14,389 nt of DNA, from assembly GCA_030428745.1 (NCBI GenBank), contig JAUIEG010000014.1, positions 1 through 14,389 of the forward strand, read 5' to 3'. The translations under genes and the position numbers were made by a program. This DNA comes from Alphaproteobacteria bacterium (lineage in GTDB: Bacteria > Pseudomonadota > Alphaproteobacteria > Caulobacterales > Parvularculaceae). Positions 7,882-14,389 of this stretch are shown here, piece after piece. The notes below the pieces were generated by a model. The model had not been told where the DNA came from and made no database searches. It worked only from the letters and a program-made list of their open reading frames with translations. The stretch's first letter is position 1, and every line of letters starts with the position of its first letter.

Positions 7882-8102
7882 GTTCCGACGAGCCTATCGG
7901 ACGGCGGGGGGCAAGCCAACCGGGGCGTGCGGTTTTGGGCGCCAGTGACGGAAACCGGCAACACCGGGCAAGGCGTTGTTATTCATGCTGTTTTTATGGC
8001 TTTGCGGGCGCGGTTTCGGGCGGTCAAAACTAAGTAACGATCGGCAATATGTCTCACCGCCCTGACGGTTAATTCCTTCGACAAGCAGTGAAGGTCCGAA
8101 CA
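7882..8102. promoter_or_regulatory. divergent control region between the AraC regulator and the operon
   Basis: This 220-bp spacer should hold both promoters. Two dyads stand out. CAACACC (7959-7965) and GGCGTTG (7972-7978) pair with one mismatch. GGGCGGT (8018-8024) and ACCGCCC (8056-8062) are perfect 7-bp inverted arms 31 nt apart. A CAATAT hexamer (8045-8050), a fair -10 box, sits between the second pair; 17 nt upstream is a poor -35 (GGTCAA), overlapping the left arm. A weak -35 next to a dyad is what an AraC-type activated promoter would show. No good leftward promoter was found. Confidence 0.35.
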
Positions 8103-9764
8103 GTGATCGAGCGGAGAGTGCTCTTAACGTCTGCGGCGGCGATGGGAATAGTCACGAGCGTAAAGCCTGAGCCGGCGGCGGCGAAACGCAAGCCGGCAGG
8201 AGTCGGCCGCTCCGGCGCGCCACGCTTCGGTGCGAAGACGCCGGCCGGCGGGCGCGACGGGCTCGTCATCGCGGGCACGCCGCAGGCCGCTGAGATTGCG
8301 TCGGACGTCCTGCGCGACGGCGGAAACGCCTGTGACGCGCTTCTGGCGGCCGCGATCGCGCAGACCGTGCTAGAGCCGCATCTCACGACCATCACCGGAT
8401 GCTTCTCGATGCTGCATTTCGATGCGGCGGCGAAAACCTGCCGTTACGTCAATGGCAACGTTAACGCGCCGCTCGCTTTTGAGGGGCTGACGGACGCCGA
8501 TGTGACGGGCGGGCGCGCCGTTGCCGTGCCCGGTTACTGGGCCGGCTTCGAAGCGGCGCATCGCGCCTTCGGATCGAAACCCCTGTCGCGCATCATGAGC
8601 CCCGCTATATCCTATGCGCGAGAGGGCGTCGCCTGCGAGGCGTTTTTGTGGGCGGAAATCTTCAACGCGCAAACGGCGCTTGGCGCGTCTAAGGCGGGCC
8701 GGCGTATTTTCATGCCGCACAGGGCGATCCCCAATCCGGGCGAGCGCATCTATCAGCATGAAGCGGCGGACCTCCTTGAACGGTTGCAGGAAGAGGGAAG
8801 CGATTACTTTTACCGCGGCGGCTTTGCGCAGCAATTCTGCAAGACCGTGGCGCAGGCCGGCGGCGTCGTCACGCCTGAGGATTTCGAACGCTATGCTGTC
8901 CGCTGGGACGAACCTGTGCGCGGCTCCTATGGCGACTGCGAGATCGTTTCGGCGGCTGCGCCGGACATGGGCGGCGTGCATCTCATCGAAGCGCTGAACA
9001 TGGTGGAGCAGTTCGACGTGAGGAAAACGGGCCCCGCGAGCGAGTCGGCGCAGACGCTGACGAACATGATGCTGGCGCTGCGTGAGGTGCTGGTCGCCGG
9101 GGCGGCATATGGCGATCCGCATTATATGGACCTGCCGCTCGAGCGCATCCTGTCGAAAGATTACGCGGCGGAGCGGATCGCGCGCTTGCGCGATTTCGAC
9201 CCCGGTGAGGCCGTCGAGCCGCCGCCGCCCGGAAGTTGTCACCTGACCGTTGTCGATGGCGACGGCAATATCGCGACGGCCCTCCATTCGACGCTTTCGA
9301 TGCCGTGGGTGAACGGGCTTTTCGTCGACGGGGTCAGCATCTGCGGCGCCGGCAACCATTTCCTCAGAACAAAACCGCAGCCGGGCGCGCGCGTCTCAGT
9401 GATGATCTGTCCGAATATTCTGTTCCGGGACGGCGCGCCGCTTATCGCATCCGGTTCGCCAAGCACCAGCCTTGTCTCCAACTTGGTGCAGAACATCACC
9501 AACATCCTCGATTTCGGAATGAGCGTTGAGGAAAGCGTGGCGCGCCCGACTTTCGGCGGACTGTCCGATGAGGCAGGGCGGCTCTCCGTCGAGATCGACA
9601 TCGGCGAGGAGAACATCGCCGCCGCCGAACGGGCGGGTCTGCGCGTTGAACGGCTCAATCCTTGGAATTTCCGGCATGGCGCTTTCGAAGGCATCGTGTT
9701 CGACGGTGACATGGCGCGCGCCTGCGGCGATCCGCGGCGCACATCCGAAGCGCAGGCGGTATGA
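8103..9764 (+). CDS. gamma-glutamyltransferase-family enzyme with altered active site, Tat-exported
   Basis: This Ntn-hydrolase of the GGT family has 553 aa from GTG 8103. That start is preferred over the in-frame GTG at 8088 because GAAGG at 8090-8094 lies 8 nt upstream and the protein then begins MIERRVLLTSAAAMG, a Tat-like signal (Arg4-Arg5, hydrophobic core). Family landmarks are present: an N-terminal DVLRDGGNACDALLAAAIAQ stretch, VPGYWAGFEAAHRAFG, a VVDGDGNI block at the large/small subunit junction, and PGARVSVMICPNILFRDG. Key residues differ from E. coli GGT. The nucleophile position reads Ser378-Cys379-His where TTH is usual. The oxyanion GSPGG reads GSPST (451-455). The substrate-binding Arg114 position reads Asn (about 119). 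Self-cleavage before Ser378 may still be possible. A true gamma-glutamyl substrate is therefore doubtful; amide or peptide hydrolysis in the periplasm is inferred. It is first in the operon. Confidence 0.82.
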   Translation: MIERRVLLTSAAAMGIVTSVKPEPAAAKRKPAGVGRSGAPRFGAKTPAGGRDGLVIAGTPQAAEIASDVLRDGGNACDALLAAAIAQTVLEPHLTTITGCFSMLHFDAAAKTCRYVNGNVNAPLAFEGLTDADVTGGRAVAVPGYWAGFEAAHRAFGSKPLSRIMSPAISYAREGVACEAFLWAEIFNAQTALGASKAGRRIFMPHRAIPNPGERIYQHEAADLLERLQEEGSDYFYRGGFAQQFCKTVAQAGGVVTPEDFERYAVRWDEPVRGSYGDCEIVSAAAPDMGGVHLIEALNMVEQFDVRKTGPASESAQTLTNMMLALREVLVAGAAYGDPHYMDLPLERILSKDYAAERIARLRDFDPGEAVEPPPPGSCHLTVVDGDGNIATALHSTLSMPWVNGLFVDGVSICGAGNHFLRTKPQPGARVSVMICPNILFRDGAPLIASGSPSTSLVSNLVQNITNILDFGMSVEESVARPTFGGLSDEAGRLSVEIDIGEENIAAAERAGLRVERLNPWNFRHGAFEGIVFDGDMARACGDPRRTSEAQAV

Positions 9765-10135
9765 CGAGCAAAGACGACATTGAAGCGGTGAGAGCCGCGG
9801 CGCGGGCCTATTACGACGCCATGCATGCCGGCGACGGCGGTGCGACGCGCGCGGTGTTCGATGCGTCGGCGCGGTTCTGGGGCGTGCGCGACGGAGCCGA
9901 AGTGCGCCGCAATCTCGATGAATTCGTGGCGATGGTGGAGACACCGGCGCCTGCGGACGCGCCGGAGATGCGGATCGATTTCGTCGACTGCGCAGGAGAT
10001 ATTGCGGTCGCCAAGCTCGTCGATACGTTCAGGGGACGCGAATACACCGACTATCTCACCTTCATGCGCGCCACCGACGGATGGAAGATCGTTTCCAAGG
10101 TGTTTTACGCCCATGAGAGAGGAGAGGCCGCGTAA
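9761..10135 (+). CDS. NTF2-like / SnoaL-like small protein
   Basis: This 124-aa protein without signal peptide follows the GGT gene through an ATGA overlap. An N-terminal helix (IEAVRAAARAYYDAMHAGD) followed by AVFDASARFWGV and alternating strands (IDFVDCAGDIAVAKLVDTF, DYLTFMRATDGWKIVSKVF) is the cone-shaped NTF2-like fold, closest by eye to the lumazine-binding-like family (Lumazine_bd_2). Such proteins may be small enzymes or ligand binders, and the sequence gives no decisive catalytic residues. Its place between two exported hydrolases in a tight operon suggests a role in the same pathway, but cytoplasmic. It is followed at once by the esterase gene (TAATG). Confidence 0.8.
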   Translation: MTSKDDIEAVRAAARAYYDAMHAGDGGATRAVFDASARFWGVRDGAEVRRNLDEFVAMVETPAPADAPEMRIDFVDCAGDIAVAKLVDTFRGREYTDYLTFMRATDGWKIVSKVFYAHERGEAA

Positions 10136-11145
10136 TGACCAACCGTCGCAGCCTTCTGCTCGGTATCGGCTTCGCGGCCCCCGCCGTCCTTGGCGGACAA
10201 GCTGCCGCTGGCCCTGGATGCGGCGCCGGGTCTACACTGGCCCGAACCGCAGCCGCCGCCGGATCCGCCGTGAGTATTCCTGATACGGACTTTTTCGATA
10301 TGCGCGCCGCCTCGTCCGGCGCTGACTACCGCATCAAGACCGCCTGGCCTTCCACGTCGCCGGCGGACGGGGCGGCGCATCCGCTCATCGTCCTCCTCGA
10401 CGGAGACGATTATTTCGAGATGTTCGTCGAAATGGCCCGCATGCTCGCCTATGCTGGCGAGGCGCCGCAGGCTGTGATCGCCGGCGTCGGCTATCCGACG
10501 CAGGATCGCAACGCCATCGTCAAGGCGCGGCTGCGTGATTTCACCTGGGCGCGTGACGAGCCCCATGAAAAGCTCGTGGCGGCCATCGCCGGCGGCCCGG
10601 AAGGAGTCGAGCCCGGCGGCGGCGCGTCTTTTCTCGATTTTATCGAAACCGAGTTGAAGCCGGAGGTTGCCCGCCGCCATGGCGCCGACGCATCCAACGC
10701 ATCCTTGTTCGTGCATTCCCTCGGCGGGCTGTTCGCGCTCAACGTCCTGTTCGCGCGGCCGGCTTGTTTTCGGCGCTATGCGATCAGCAGCCCGCCCATT
10801 CTCTGGGCCGGCAACCGCATCGTCGAAACGGAGAAGGCTTACGCGGAAAAGCATAAAGATCTCAGGGCGCGAGTGATGCTCGCCATCGGCGGCGAGGAGA
10901 CCTCGCTCGGCCATGTGCTGAACCTCCCAGAAGAGTTCAAGGCGATCGAAGCGGACTTTGTCGAGGCGATGGGCGCGCCCGATCCGCTGGCGCAATTGTC
11001 GGATTTTCATCGCACGCTTGCAGCGCGCGCCTATCCGGGTCTCGATCTCGACTACCGGGTGTTCGAAGGCGAAAGCCATACGTCCGTCGCGCCGGCGGCG
11101 TTTTTGAGGGCGCTGCGCGGGCTGTTCGCCGCGCCGGGCCGTTAG
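10135..11145 (+). CDS. alpha/beta-hydrolase esterase (enterochelin-esterase-like), Tat-exported
   Basis: This 336-aa protein starts with a Tat signal (NRRSLLLGIGFAAPAVLGG, cleavage likely after QAAA). The mature part resembles the putative-esterase family PF00756, which includes the siderophore esterases IroE and Fes. HPLIVLLDGDDYFE is the first core strand with its oxyanion-side loop. LFVHSLGGLFALN is the nucleophile elbow with Ser195, and GESHTSV near the end supplies His315. Most family members read GHSxGG; here the first Gly is Val193. Siderophore trilactone hydrolysis is possible because the divergent regulator is PchR-like. However, the neighbours (GGT, amino-acid permease, FAD oxidase) point to an amino-compound pathway, and no TonB receptor or siderophore transporter is in view. 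The exact ester substrate is unknown. The start overlaps the previous stop by 1 nt. Confidence 0.8.
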   Translation: MTNRRSLLLGIGFAAPAVLGGQAAAGPGCGAGSTLARTAAAAGSAVSIPDTDFFDMRAASSGADYRIKTAWPSTSPADGAAHPLIVLLDGDDYFEMFVEMARMLAYAGEAPQAVIAGVGYPTQDRNAIVKARLRDFTWARDEPHEKLVAAIAGGPEGVEPGGGASFLDFIETELKPEVARRHGADASNASLFVHSLGGLFALNVLFARPACFRRYAISSPPILWAGNRIVETEKAYAEKHKDLRARVMLAIGGEETSLGHVLNLPEEFKAIEADFVEAMGAPDPLAQLSDFHRTLAARAYPGLDLDYRVFEGESHTSVAPAAFLRALRGLFAAPGR

Positions 11146-11157
11146 GCGCCGTGGTTG

Positions 11158-12567
11158 ATGGATCAACGCGCAAAGACTGATACGCCAACGCCTTCCGGCG
11201 CCCTGCGCGGAGAAATCGGGCCCGTGCAGCTTTTCGCGCTCGGCTTCGGGCCGATTGTCGGCTCCGCATGGGTGGTGATCCTCGGCGACTGGCTCGGCGC
11301 GGGCGGTCCGGGCGGCTCCATCCTTGGCTTCGTCGCCGGCACGGTCATCATGGTCGCCATCGGCGCCTGTTATGCGGAGCTGACCGCGCGCGCGCCGATG
11401 ACGGGCGGCGAGTTCACCTTCACGCGCCGCGTCTATGGCCGCTTTCCCGGTTTTGTCGTCGGCTGGTTCATCATGCTGTGCTGGGTCTGCGTCACCGTGC
11501 TCGAAGGGCTCGCCCTCGGCTGGTTCGCAGAACTGCTTGTTCCGCAATTGCGCATGGCGCCGCTCTATCGGCTTTTTGGCGCCGACGTCACTGTGGTACA
11601 CCTCGCCATCGGACTGCTCGGCGCGCTGGTGATCGCCTTCGTGAACTATTCCGGCAGCCGCGCCATCGTCCGGTTCCAGAGCTTTTTCACCTATGGCTTT
11701 CTGGCGGTCGCGGGCGCCATTCTCGGCTACATGCTGCTCAATGGCGATCCGCGCAACATCGCGCCGGCCTTTCCCGAGACGTCGGGCGCATCGTGGAAAG
11801 CTGGCGCTCTCTCGATTCTCGCGAGCGCGGCGTTCATGTTCAACGGCTTCCAGAGTGTTGCACAGGCCGTGGAGGAACGGTCCGCGCGAACGTCGTTGCG
11901 CACCGTCGGCTGGATCATGATGGCGGTCATCGCCGCTGCGGGAGCATTTTATTGCCTCGTCATTCTCGCCGCGTCGGTCGCTGCGCCGTGGGGAGATCTG
12001 GCGAATGCGGAGCTTGCGCTGCTCGCGGCGGTGCGGACGCTTCCCGGCGGCGTATGGCTCGGCTCCGTTCTCATTGGCACCACCATGGCGTCGCTGGTGA
12101 AGACCTGGAACAGCACATTTCTGATGGCGGTGAGGACACTCGTCGCGCTTGGCCGCGAACGCATGGTTCCATCGGTTTTCGCGACCGTTCACCGGGAAAG
12201 CGGGACGCCGAGAGCGGCGGTTTTTCTGGTCGCAGCGCTCAATATCGCCGGCCTCGTGCTGGGAAGGGGGGCGATCATTTCGCTTGTCGACATGAGCGCG
12301 GCGAGCGTCACCTTATGCTTTCTCCTGTGCAGCGCCGCCGTCCTGATTTTGAGAAACAAAGACAAGACGCGGCCCGCGTTTTCCGCTCCGGGGGGCGTGG
12401 CGACCGTATGCGTCGCGATGGCCGGCTCGCTGGTCATGATGGGAAGCGCGCTGGTGCTGCCGTTGTTCGAGAGTGAAGGCCTGCCGCTGCTCCACGCGCT
12501 GCTGATCGGCTGGTTGACGCTCGGCGCGGCGTTCTGGGTTTTCTACGGAGCGCGGAGGCGGCCATGA
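11158..12567 (+). CDS. APC-superfamily amino-acid permease
   Basis: This protein of about 469 aa has roughly twelve hydrophobic segments and belongs to the amino acid-polyamine-organocation transporters. The N-terminal helix 1 signature reads FGPIVGSAWVVILGDWL, in the place of the usual GxGIF break. YAELTARAPMTGGEFTFTRRVYG matches the conserved loop between helices 2 and 3. A later FNGFQSVAQAVEE stretch matches helix 6, where the substrate sits. It probably imports an amino acid or amine by proton symport, as known for the family. The ATG at 11158 is chosen over an adjacent in-frame TTG at 11155; the ribosome binding site is weak (AGG at 11144-11146). It lies 12 nt after the esterase gene and overlaps the oxidoreductase by ATGA. 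It most likely supplies the cytoplasmic oxidase with its substrate. Confidence 0.88.
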   Translation: MDQRAKTDTPTPSGALRGEIGPVQLFALGFGPIVGSAWVVILGDWLGAGGPGGSILGFVAGTVIMVAIGACYAELTARAPMTGGEFTFTRRVYGRFPGFVVGWFIMLCWVCVTVLEGLALGWFAELLVPQLRMAPLYRLFGADVTVVHLAIGLLGALVIAFVNYSGSRAIVRFQSFFTYGFLAVAGAILGYMLLNGDPRNIAPAFPETSGASWKAGALSILASAAFMFNGFQSVAQAVEERSARTSLRTVGWIMMAVIAAAGAFYCLVILAASVAAPWGDLANAELALLAAVRTLPGGVWLGSVLIGTTMASLVKTWNSTFLMAVRTLVALGRERMVPSVFATVHRESGTPRAAVFLVAALNIAGLVLGRGAIISLVDMSAASVTLCFLLCSAAVLILRNKDKTRPAFSAPGGVATVCVAMAGSLVMMGSALVLPLFESEGLPLLHALLIGWLTLGAAFWVFYGARRRP

Positions 12568-13847
12568 CGGATGTTGTGATCATCGGCGCCGGCGTGATCG
12601 GTTGCTCCGTCGCGCTCGCCCTGTCGCGCCGCGGCTGGAAGACGCTCAACATCGACGCGCTGCCTGCGGCCGGATATGGATCGACGTCTTATTCCTCTGC
12701 GGTGATCCGCCCTTATTACTCCGCCGTCGAAAGCACCATGCTCGCATACGAGAACCATTTTCTCTGGCGGGATTTCCGGCGCTTTCTTGACGCGCCGGAA
12801 GAGGCGGACCTCGCCGACTATGTGCAGTGCGGATGCTATCTCCTGAAGACGGCGGAGAATGGCGATCTCGCATCGGCGACGGCGGTGCTCGATGAAGCCG
12901 GCGCGCCCTATGAGCATGTCGATGCGGACATGCTGAGGCGGCTTGCGCCAGGCATTGCCCTGACCTCCTATGCGCCGCCGCGACCGTCGGACGATCCGCA
13001 GTTCGGTGAAGAGAACGGCCGGAGCATCCACGGCGCGCTTTACTTTCCGACCGCCGGATATGTCAGCGACCCGCAACGCGCGGCGGTGAATTTCAAGGAA
13101 GCGGCCGAGTCCCATGGTGCGAAATTCCGCTTCAATGCGCGCGTCACCGAGATCCGCCGCGAGGGCGGCCGCATCGCTGGCGTGACGCTAGACAGCGGCG
13201 AACGCGTCGACGCAGCCGTCGTCGTCAATGTCGCGGGTCCTCATTCGTCGGCGATCACGCGGATGGCGGGCATCGAAGAAGAAATGGCTGTCGCGACCCG
13301 CGCCATGCGAACCGAAATCGCTCATACGCCCGCGCCGCCGGGCGCCGCAGGCCTGCTTGTCGCCGACACCGACACAGGAGTTTATCTGCGAGGAGAGGGT
13401 AAGTCCCATGTCCTGATCGGATCGCTCGAACCGGCCTGCGATCCGCTCGATTGGCGCGACCCGGACGACTGCGATACAGGCGTGACCGAGCAATGGACCA
13501 ATCAGGTCTGGCGCGCGGCCCTGCGGTTTCCGGCGTTGCCGATCCCCAATCAAGCGCAAGGGTATGGCGCGCTTTACGATGTGACGCCCGATTGGGCGCC
13601 GATCTACGACAAGTCGGGCCTCAAGGGCTATTTCATGGCCATCGGCACCAGCGGCAATCAGTTCAAGAACGCGCCGCTGGCGGGCGAAATCATGGCGGAT
13701 CTAATTGACTACGAATCGTCAGGCGGCGATCACGACGAGACGCCCCTGAAAAAGCATCTCGTTCATTCCAACCGGACGCTCGATCTCGGATTCTTCTCGC
13801 GCCGGCGCAAGGCGCAGTCCGGCGGCGGATCGTCCGTTCTCGGATAA
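12564..13847 (+). CDS. FAD-dependent amine/amino-acid oxidoreductase (DAO family)
   Basis: This 427-aa cytoplasmic flavoprotein belongs to the D-amino-acid oxidase/sarcosine oxidase fold (PF01266). An N-terminal VVIIGAGVIGCSVALALSRR carries the dinucleotide motif GxGxxG at 8-13. The YGSTSYSSAVIRPYY segment matches the FAD-contacting loop after the second strand. AAVVVNVAGPHSSAI is the usual central strand and GTSGNQFKNAPLAGE (361-375) is the C-terminal FAD loop. YDVTPDWAPIYD before it is typical of glycine, sarcosine and dimethylglycine-type enzymes. The reaction is probably oxidation of a primary or secondary amine to an imine. Whether it uses oxygen or another acceptor cannot be read. It overlaps the permease gene by ATGA and ends the operon, 2 nt before the convergent amidohydrolase stop. 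Confidence 0.88.
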   Translation: MTDVVIIGAGVIGCSVALALSRRGWKTLNIDALPAAGYGSTSYSSAVIRPYYSAVESTMLAYENHFLWRDFRRFLDAPEEADLADYVQCGCYLLKTAENGDLASATAVLDEAGAPYEHVDADMLRRLAPGIALTSYAPPRPSDDPQFGEENGRSIHGALYFPTAGYVSDPQRAAVNFKEAAESHGAKFRFNARVTEIRREGGRIAGVTLDSGERVDAAVVVNVAGPHSSAITRMAGIEEEMAVATRAMRTEIAHTPAPPGAAGLLVADTDTGVYLRGEGKSHVLIGSLEPACDPLDWRDPDDCDTGVTEQWTNQVWRAALRFPALPIPNQAQGYGALYDVTPDWAPIYDKSGLKGYFMAIGTSGNQFKNAPLAGEIMADLIDYESSGGDHDETPLKKHLVHSNRTLDLGFFSRRRKAQSGGGSSVLG

Positions 13848-13849
13848 AC

Positions 13850-14389
13850 TTACGGCGCTGCTTTCACGACGGCGCCGCCGATCATCACGAAGGACACATC
13901 GTTCATGACGGCGATGTCCGCGACAGGATCGCCGGGAACAGCGATAATGTCCGCCGCTTTTCCTTCCTCAAGTGTTCCGTATTTGTCGGCGACACCGAGA
14001 AAGGCGGCGGGAACTGCGGTCGCGGACTTGATCGCCGCCATCGCAGGCATGCCGGCGGCGACCATCAGTTCGAATTCATGGGCGTTTTCGCCATGGGCCG
14101 ACACGCCGCTGTCAGTGCCGAACATGATCGGCACGCCGGCCTTGTAGGCTCTGGAGAACGTCGCCGCCATCAGCGGACCGATGATGGCGGCCTTGCGGCG
14201 CACCACAGGGGGCAGGGCGCCCTCGATCTCGGACTGTTGGGTGACCCATTCGCCCGCCATCAGCGTCGGCACCAGATAGACGCCCTTGCGCTTCATCAGC
14301 CGCATCACGCCTTCATCGAGATAGGTGCCGTGTTCGATGCTGGCGACGCCGGCTTCGACGGCGCGCCGGATCCCTTCAAGACCATGCGC
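13850..14389 (-). CDS. metal-dependent amidohydrolase, imidazolonepropionase-like (C-terminal part, gene runs off right edge)
   Basis: The minus-strand frame is open from the right edge to a TAA (complement 13850-13852) and gives about 179 residues, the C-terminal part of an amidohydrolase (PF01979). It opens AHGLEGIRRAVEAGVASIEH, where the two His (codons at 14384-14386 and 14330-14332) fit the metal-binding histidines of the family. MFGTDSGV holds the catalytic, metal-linked Asp (codon 14111-14113). The end returns to a beta strand (EGKAADIIAVPGDPVADI), as in the urease-alpha-like composite domain. A GTG at 14308 is internal, not the start. Family members hydrolyse peptides such as prolidase substrates, cyclic amides or lactones, and often carry a secretion signal, which would lie outside. 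It is convergent with the operon and thus separately controlled, though it may serve related chemistry. Confidence 0.85.
   Translation of the reverse strand, partial: AHGLEGIRRAVEAGVASIEHGTYLDEGVMRLMKRKGVYLVPTLMAGEWVTQQSEIEGALPPVVRRKAAIIGPLMAATFSRAYKAGVPIMFGTDSGVSAHGENAHEFELMVAAGMPAMAAIKSATAVPAAFLGVADKYGTLEEGKAADIIAVPGDPVADIAVMNDVSFVMIGGAVVKAAP

Noticed and set aside
8088..8102. GTG 8088 as the start of the GGT-like gene
   Set aside because: No ribosome binding site upstream; GTG 8103 has GAAGG at the right distance and leaves a compact Tat-like signal.
10105..12192. 695-codon minus-strand frame across the esterase and permease genes
   Set aside because: Very rich in Arg, His and Gly, with no domain; a shadow of two well-supported plus-strand genes in GC-rich DNA.
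11268..12476. 402-codon plus-strand frame inside the permease gene
   Set aside because: Arg/His-rich out-of-frame translation of the transporter; it lacks hydrophobic segments and a ribosome binding site.

Overview
The window looks like chromosomal DNA of a high-GC alphaproteobacterium. This is an inference from codon and GC character, VPxPGA-type PEP-CTERM sorting signals, Tat-exported hydrolases, and a fused exosortase/EpsI gene; a marine Parvularculales/Hyphomonadales-like lineage would fit, but the sequence alone does not prove it. No tRNA, rRNA, CRISPR array or intact insertion sequence was seen.

Left part (1-6657) is an exosortase neighbourhood. It starts with the last 30 codons of a protein ending in a VPVPGA-type sorting tail. 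A complete 532-aa secreted beta-structured protein with the same kind of tail follows. After about 650 bp with no convincing gene come two overlapping genes: a 488-aa exosortase (Cys186/Arg232/His253) fused to an EpsI-like domain, and an 898-aa polytopic membrane protein carrying VIT and von Willebrand A domains and ending in a VPEPHEW PEP-CTERM-like tail. The pair looks like a dedicated sorting enzyme with its own large membrane-anchored target, comparable to the XrtK/MSEP-CTERM and TIGR02921-type arrangements.

Right part (6829-13847) is a regulated catabolic or processing operon. A PchR-like AraC-family regulator reads leftward and diverges from five tightly packed rightward genes: a Tat-exported gamma-glutamyltransferase-like enzyme with altered catalytic residues, an NTF2-like small protein, a Tat-exported alpha/beta-hydrolase esterase, an APC-type amino-acid permease and a DAO-type FAD-dependent amine/amino-acid oxidoreductase. 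ATGA, TAATG and ATGA junctions and one 12-nt gap imply a single transcript. The likely logic is that the periplasmic hydrolases release an amino compound, the permease imports it and the oxidoreductase attacks its amine; the actual substrate is unknown. The right edge holds the 3' part of a leftward metal-dependent amidohydrolase, convergent with the operon and only 2 nt from it.

The most interesting items are the exosortase-EpsI fusion with its polytopic VIT/vWA partner, the coexistence of two sorting-signal types, and the catalytically atypical GGT homologue inside a coherent operon.
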